The position numbers and the translations under genes are program-made. DNA of 15,509 nt from Paracoccaceae bacterium. GTDB lineage: Bacteria > Pseudomonadota > Alphaproteobacteria > Rhodobacterales > Rhodobacteraceae. Shown here piece by piece: positions 13,531 to 15,509 of the stretch; within the stretch, counting starts at the first letter, position 1, and every line of letters starts with the position of its first letter. The notes under the pieces were generated by a model. That model was not told where the DNA came from. It worked only from the letters and a program-made list of their open reading frames with translations, and did no database searches. The stretch is taken from assembly GCA_003545125.1 (NCBI GenBank), contig DQCI01000207.1, positions 3,127 through 18,635 of the forward strand, read 5' to 3'.

Positions 13531-14328
13531 TTAAAGACCGAACCTCGCCCAAAGTGCGCGCTCTTCCACGGCGGCGAGCGCATCGCCGAAGACCGCCGCG
13601 CCGAAGCGCTTCAGCATCGAGCGGCGCGGCCCGTAGATGGCAAACCGCACCTTCTCGCCAAATTCCTGTTTGATGACCGGCACCAGATGGCCGATCCCAT
13701 CGACCAGCCCCAGCGCCTCGGCTGTGCCGCCGGTCCAGAACTCGCCGGCAAACAACGCGGCCTCCGGGTCCAGCCGGCCCCCGCGCGACGTCTTGACGTG
13801 GTCGATGAACACCTCGTGCATCTCGCCGCCGATCGCCTTGATCCGGGCGACATCCTGCGCGTTCTCGGGCCGGAACGGATCGAGCTGCGACTTGTTCTCG
13901 CCCGAGGTATAGACCCGCCGCTCGACACCATGCTTCGCGATGAACTCATTGGCGCCGAAGCTCGCGAAAATCACCCCGATGGAGCCGACGATTGAGGTCT
14001 TGTCGGCATAGATCCTGTCGGCCGCACAGGCGAGCCAGTAGCCGCCCGAGGCCGCGACATCCTCGACGAAGGCATAGACAGGCACGTCCTTCTCCGCCGC
14101 CAGCCGCCGGATCCGCGCGGCGATCATCGAACTTTGCACCGGCGAGCCGCCGGGCGAATTGATGCTGAGCGCCACCGCCGCCGGCTTGCCGCGCTTGAAG
14201 GCGCGTTCGATCAGCGGGGCAAAGGTGGCGTCGTTGATCTGCCCGCGTGCCCCGGTGGCGATCGTGCCATGCAGGCGGATCACCGCCACGCGCGGCGCTC
14301 GATTGAGGAACGGGAGAAAAAGCTTCAT
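13531..14328 (-). CDS. Signal peptide peptidase-like S49 serine protease (SohB/SppA type)
   Basis: A 265-residue peptidase of family S49, short form. It has a single catalytic domain, unlike the duplicated 67-kDa E. coli SppA. The nucleophile is Ser94 in DVAASGGYWLA. The general base is Lys146 in SGENKSQLDPF, giving the Ser/Lys dyad of the family. NSPGGSP at 57-63 forms the oxyanion region. There is no clear membrane anchor: the N-terminus MKLFLPFLNR is only a short hydrophobic stretch, so membrane attachment is uncertain. The frame extends to a TTG at 14364, but the ATG at 14328 gives the usual start; its ribosome site is poor. A TTGACT -35-like element lies at 14364-14369. Expected role: cleavage of leftover signal peptides or other membrane peptides. 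First gene of the run towards the SDR. Confidence 0.92.
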   Translation of the reverse strand: MKLFLPFLNRAPRVAVIRLHGTIATGARGQINDATFAPLIERAFKRGKPAAVALSINSPGGSPVQSSMIAARIRRLAAEKDVPVYAFVEDVAASGGYWLACAADRIYADKTSIVGSIGVIFASFGANEFIAKHGVERRVYTSGENKSQLDPFRPENAQDVARIKAIGGEMHEVFIDHVKTSRGGRLDPEAALFAGEFWTGGTAEALGLVDGIGHLVPVIKQEFGEKVRFAIYGPRRSMLKRFGAAVFGDALAAVEERALWARFGL

Positions 14329-14403
14329 GCGATGCCATGTAGAACGCGAACTGGTATCCCACAAGTCAACGGGCCAAATTCCCCTCCGCGTTGTTTTTTC
14401 GCC

Positions 14404-15165
14404 TCAGGTCCTGAGCCGCCAGCCGGTCCGGAAGATCCACCAGATCCCGGCCATGCAAACCGCCGCGAACACCGCGATCGCGGCCAGTGAAATGGCCACC
14501 GGCACGTCCGCGAACCCGAAGAATGACCAGCGAAAACCGGAGACGAGATAGACCACCGGGTTGAACATCGTCACCCCCTGCCAGAACGGCGGCAGCATGG
14601 TGATCGAGTAGAACGAGCCGCCGAGGAACACCAGCGGAGTCACGATCAGCATCGGGATCAGGTTGAGCTGTTCGAAGCTCTTGGCCCAGATGCCGATGAT
14701 GAAGCCGAACATGGCGAAGCTGAAACAGGTCAGCACCAGAAAGGCCAGCATCCAGACCGGGTGCGCAATGCTGAGATCGACGAAGAAGAACGAGGTCGCG
14801 AGGATGACCGAACCGATGATCAGGCTCTTGGTCGCCGCCGCCCCGACATAGCCGATGACGACCTCGAACACGTCCACCGGCGCCGACAACAGCTCGAAGA
14901 TGGTCCCCGTGAATTTCGGCATATAGATCCCGAAGGCGGCGTTGGAGATCGATTGCTGGAGCACCGTGAGCATGATCAGCCCGGGCACGATGAACGCGCC
15001 GTAGCTCACCCCGTCGACCTCCTGGATGCGCGAGCCGATGGCCGACCCGAAGACGATGAAATAGAGCGAGGTCGACAGCACCGGCGAAACGACGCTCTGC
15101 CAGATCGTGCGGAAGAACCGGGCCATTTCGAACCGGTAGATTGCTGCAATCGCGTGGAAATTCAT
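14404..15165 (-). CDS. ABC-2 type transporter permease
   Basis: A 253-residue membrane protein of the ABC-2 (YadH/NodJ-like) family, the channel part of an exporter. It has a cytoplasmic N-terminus, [17 protein letters not shown], and about six membrane spans, near 25-42, 60-78, 104-128, 134-160, 168-190 and 223-245. The family signature region covers YIVFG-like positions 35-40 and the stretch [20 protein letters not shown] (about 167-186), with [11 protein letters not shown] near 201-211. Its ATG overlaps the stop of the upstream ATPase gene (ATGA), so the two form one unit. Substrate unknown; the family exports polysaccharides, drugs or lipids. Confidence 0.93.
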   Translation of the reverse strand: MNFHAIAAIYRFEMARFFRTIWQSVVSPVLSTSLYFIVFGSAIGSRIQEVDGVSYGAFIVPGLIMLTVLQQSISNAAFGIYMPKFTGTIFELLSAPVDVFEVVIGYVGAAATKSLIIGSVILATSFFFVDLSIAHPVWMLAFLVLTCFSFAMFGFIIGIWAKSFEQLNLIPMLIVTPLVFLGGSFYSITMLPPFWQGVTMFNPVVYLVSGFRWSFFGFADVPVAISLAAIAVFAAVCMAGIWWIFRTGWRLRT

Positions 15166-15509
15166 GTCCGGCCCTCCCCGACGAGACCGACGAAAATCTC
15201 CTCAAGGCTCGATTGGTGGGTGTCGAGATCGGCAAAGTGCAGCCCCACGGCGCGGATCTCGGCAAGCAGATCGGTTATCCCGGTCGCTTCCGCGTTGGTG
15301 TCGTATTCGTAGACCAGGCTCTGACCGTCCGCGCCGAGTTGCACACCCTTCGACACCAGGCTCTCGGGCAGGATGTCGAGCGGCTCGGTCAGGGCCACGT
15401 CCAGGGTCTTGCGACCCATCCGCGCCATCAGGCTGTCCTTGTCCTCGACCAGCAGAAGCTCGCCCTTGTTGATGACCCCGACCCGGTCGGCCATCGCCTC
15501 GGCCTCCTC
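15162..15509 (-). CDS. ABC transporter ATP-binding protein, C-terminal part
   Basis: The last 115 residues of a gene that enters from the right edge. The visible part begins just after the Walker B/H-loop region with [20 protein letters not shown], the standard end of an ABC nucleotide-binding domain. A C-terminal extension follows, with [12 protein letters not shown] and ending [16 protein letters not shown], as in the DrrA/YadG-type ATPases that partner ABC-2 permeases. The Walker A, Q-loop and signature motifs lie outside the window. The TGA stop overlaps the permease ATG by 4 nt. With the permease it powers export at the inner membrane; the cargo cannot be judged. Confidence 0.94.
   Translation of the reverse strand, partial: EEAEAMADRVGVINKGELLLVEDKDSLMARMGRKTLDVALTEPLDILPESLVSKGVQLGADGQSLVYEYDTNAEATGITDLLAEIRAVGLHFADLDTHQSSLEEIFVGLVGEGRT

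Noticed and set aside
13325..13552. A 75-codon minus-strand frame overlapping the antiporter start and the peptidase end
   Set aside because: It overlaps both neighbours in the wrong frame; the 54-codon zinc-ribbon frame in the same place fits the gap exactly.

Overview
The window is GC-rich and looks like a chromosomal segment of an aerobic or facultative alphaproteobacterium of the Rhodobacteraceae (Rhodobacter/Roseobacter type). The support is the gene order ccoNOQP followed by fixG-fixH-fixI, an adjacent uspA, three FNR/FnrL-type anaeroboxes, and protein sequences typical of that family. Almost everything lies on the minus strand; only uspA is on the plus strand. No insertion sequence, integrase, CRISPR array, rRNA or tRNA was seen.

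Layout, right to left on the minus strand unless stated. Positions 14404-15509 hold an ABC-2 type exporter: the 3' end of the ATPase and its permease. Positions 11540-14328 hold a close-packed run of a SohB/SppA-like S49 peptidase, a 54-residue membrane-anchored zinc-ribbon protein, a CaCA-family Ca2+/Na+ antiporter and a pteridine-reductase-like SDR. A 412-bp spacer with a perfect DnaA box and an AT-rich run follows. Then come uvrC, a 323-bp spacer with several inverted repeats, and the overlapping set pgsA-moaD-moaE. The plus-strand uspA (6690-7535) converges on moaE and ends in a strong terminator. uspA diverges from the ccoNOQP operon (2899-6381), which encodes all four subunits of cbb3 cytochrome c oxidase. 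A structured spacer with a terminator separates this from fixG-fixH-fixI (1-2456), the cbb3 assembly and copper-delivery genes; fixI runs off the left edge.

How the genes work together: ccoNOQP makes the high-affinity terminal oxidase used at low oxygen. FixG, FixH and FixI supply its assembly and copper. uspA, ccoN and fixG each have an anaerobox of the shared form TTGAYCCATRTCAA at a position suited to activation by an FNR-type regulator, so the left half reads as one microaerobic regulon. The right half is housekeeping: nucleotide excision repair, phosphatidylglycerol synthesis, molybdopterin synthase, ion exchange and membrane or envelope functions.

I saw no clear candidate for an entirely new biological system. 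The points most worth a second look are the graded anaerobox series, an 18-bp palindrome set 54 bp from the fixG anaerobox, the hairpin-rich ccoP-fixG spacer, the small zinc-ribbon gene, and the origin-like spacer upstream of uvrC.
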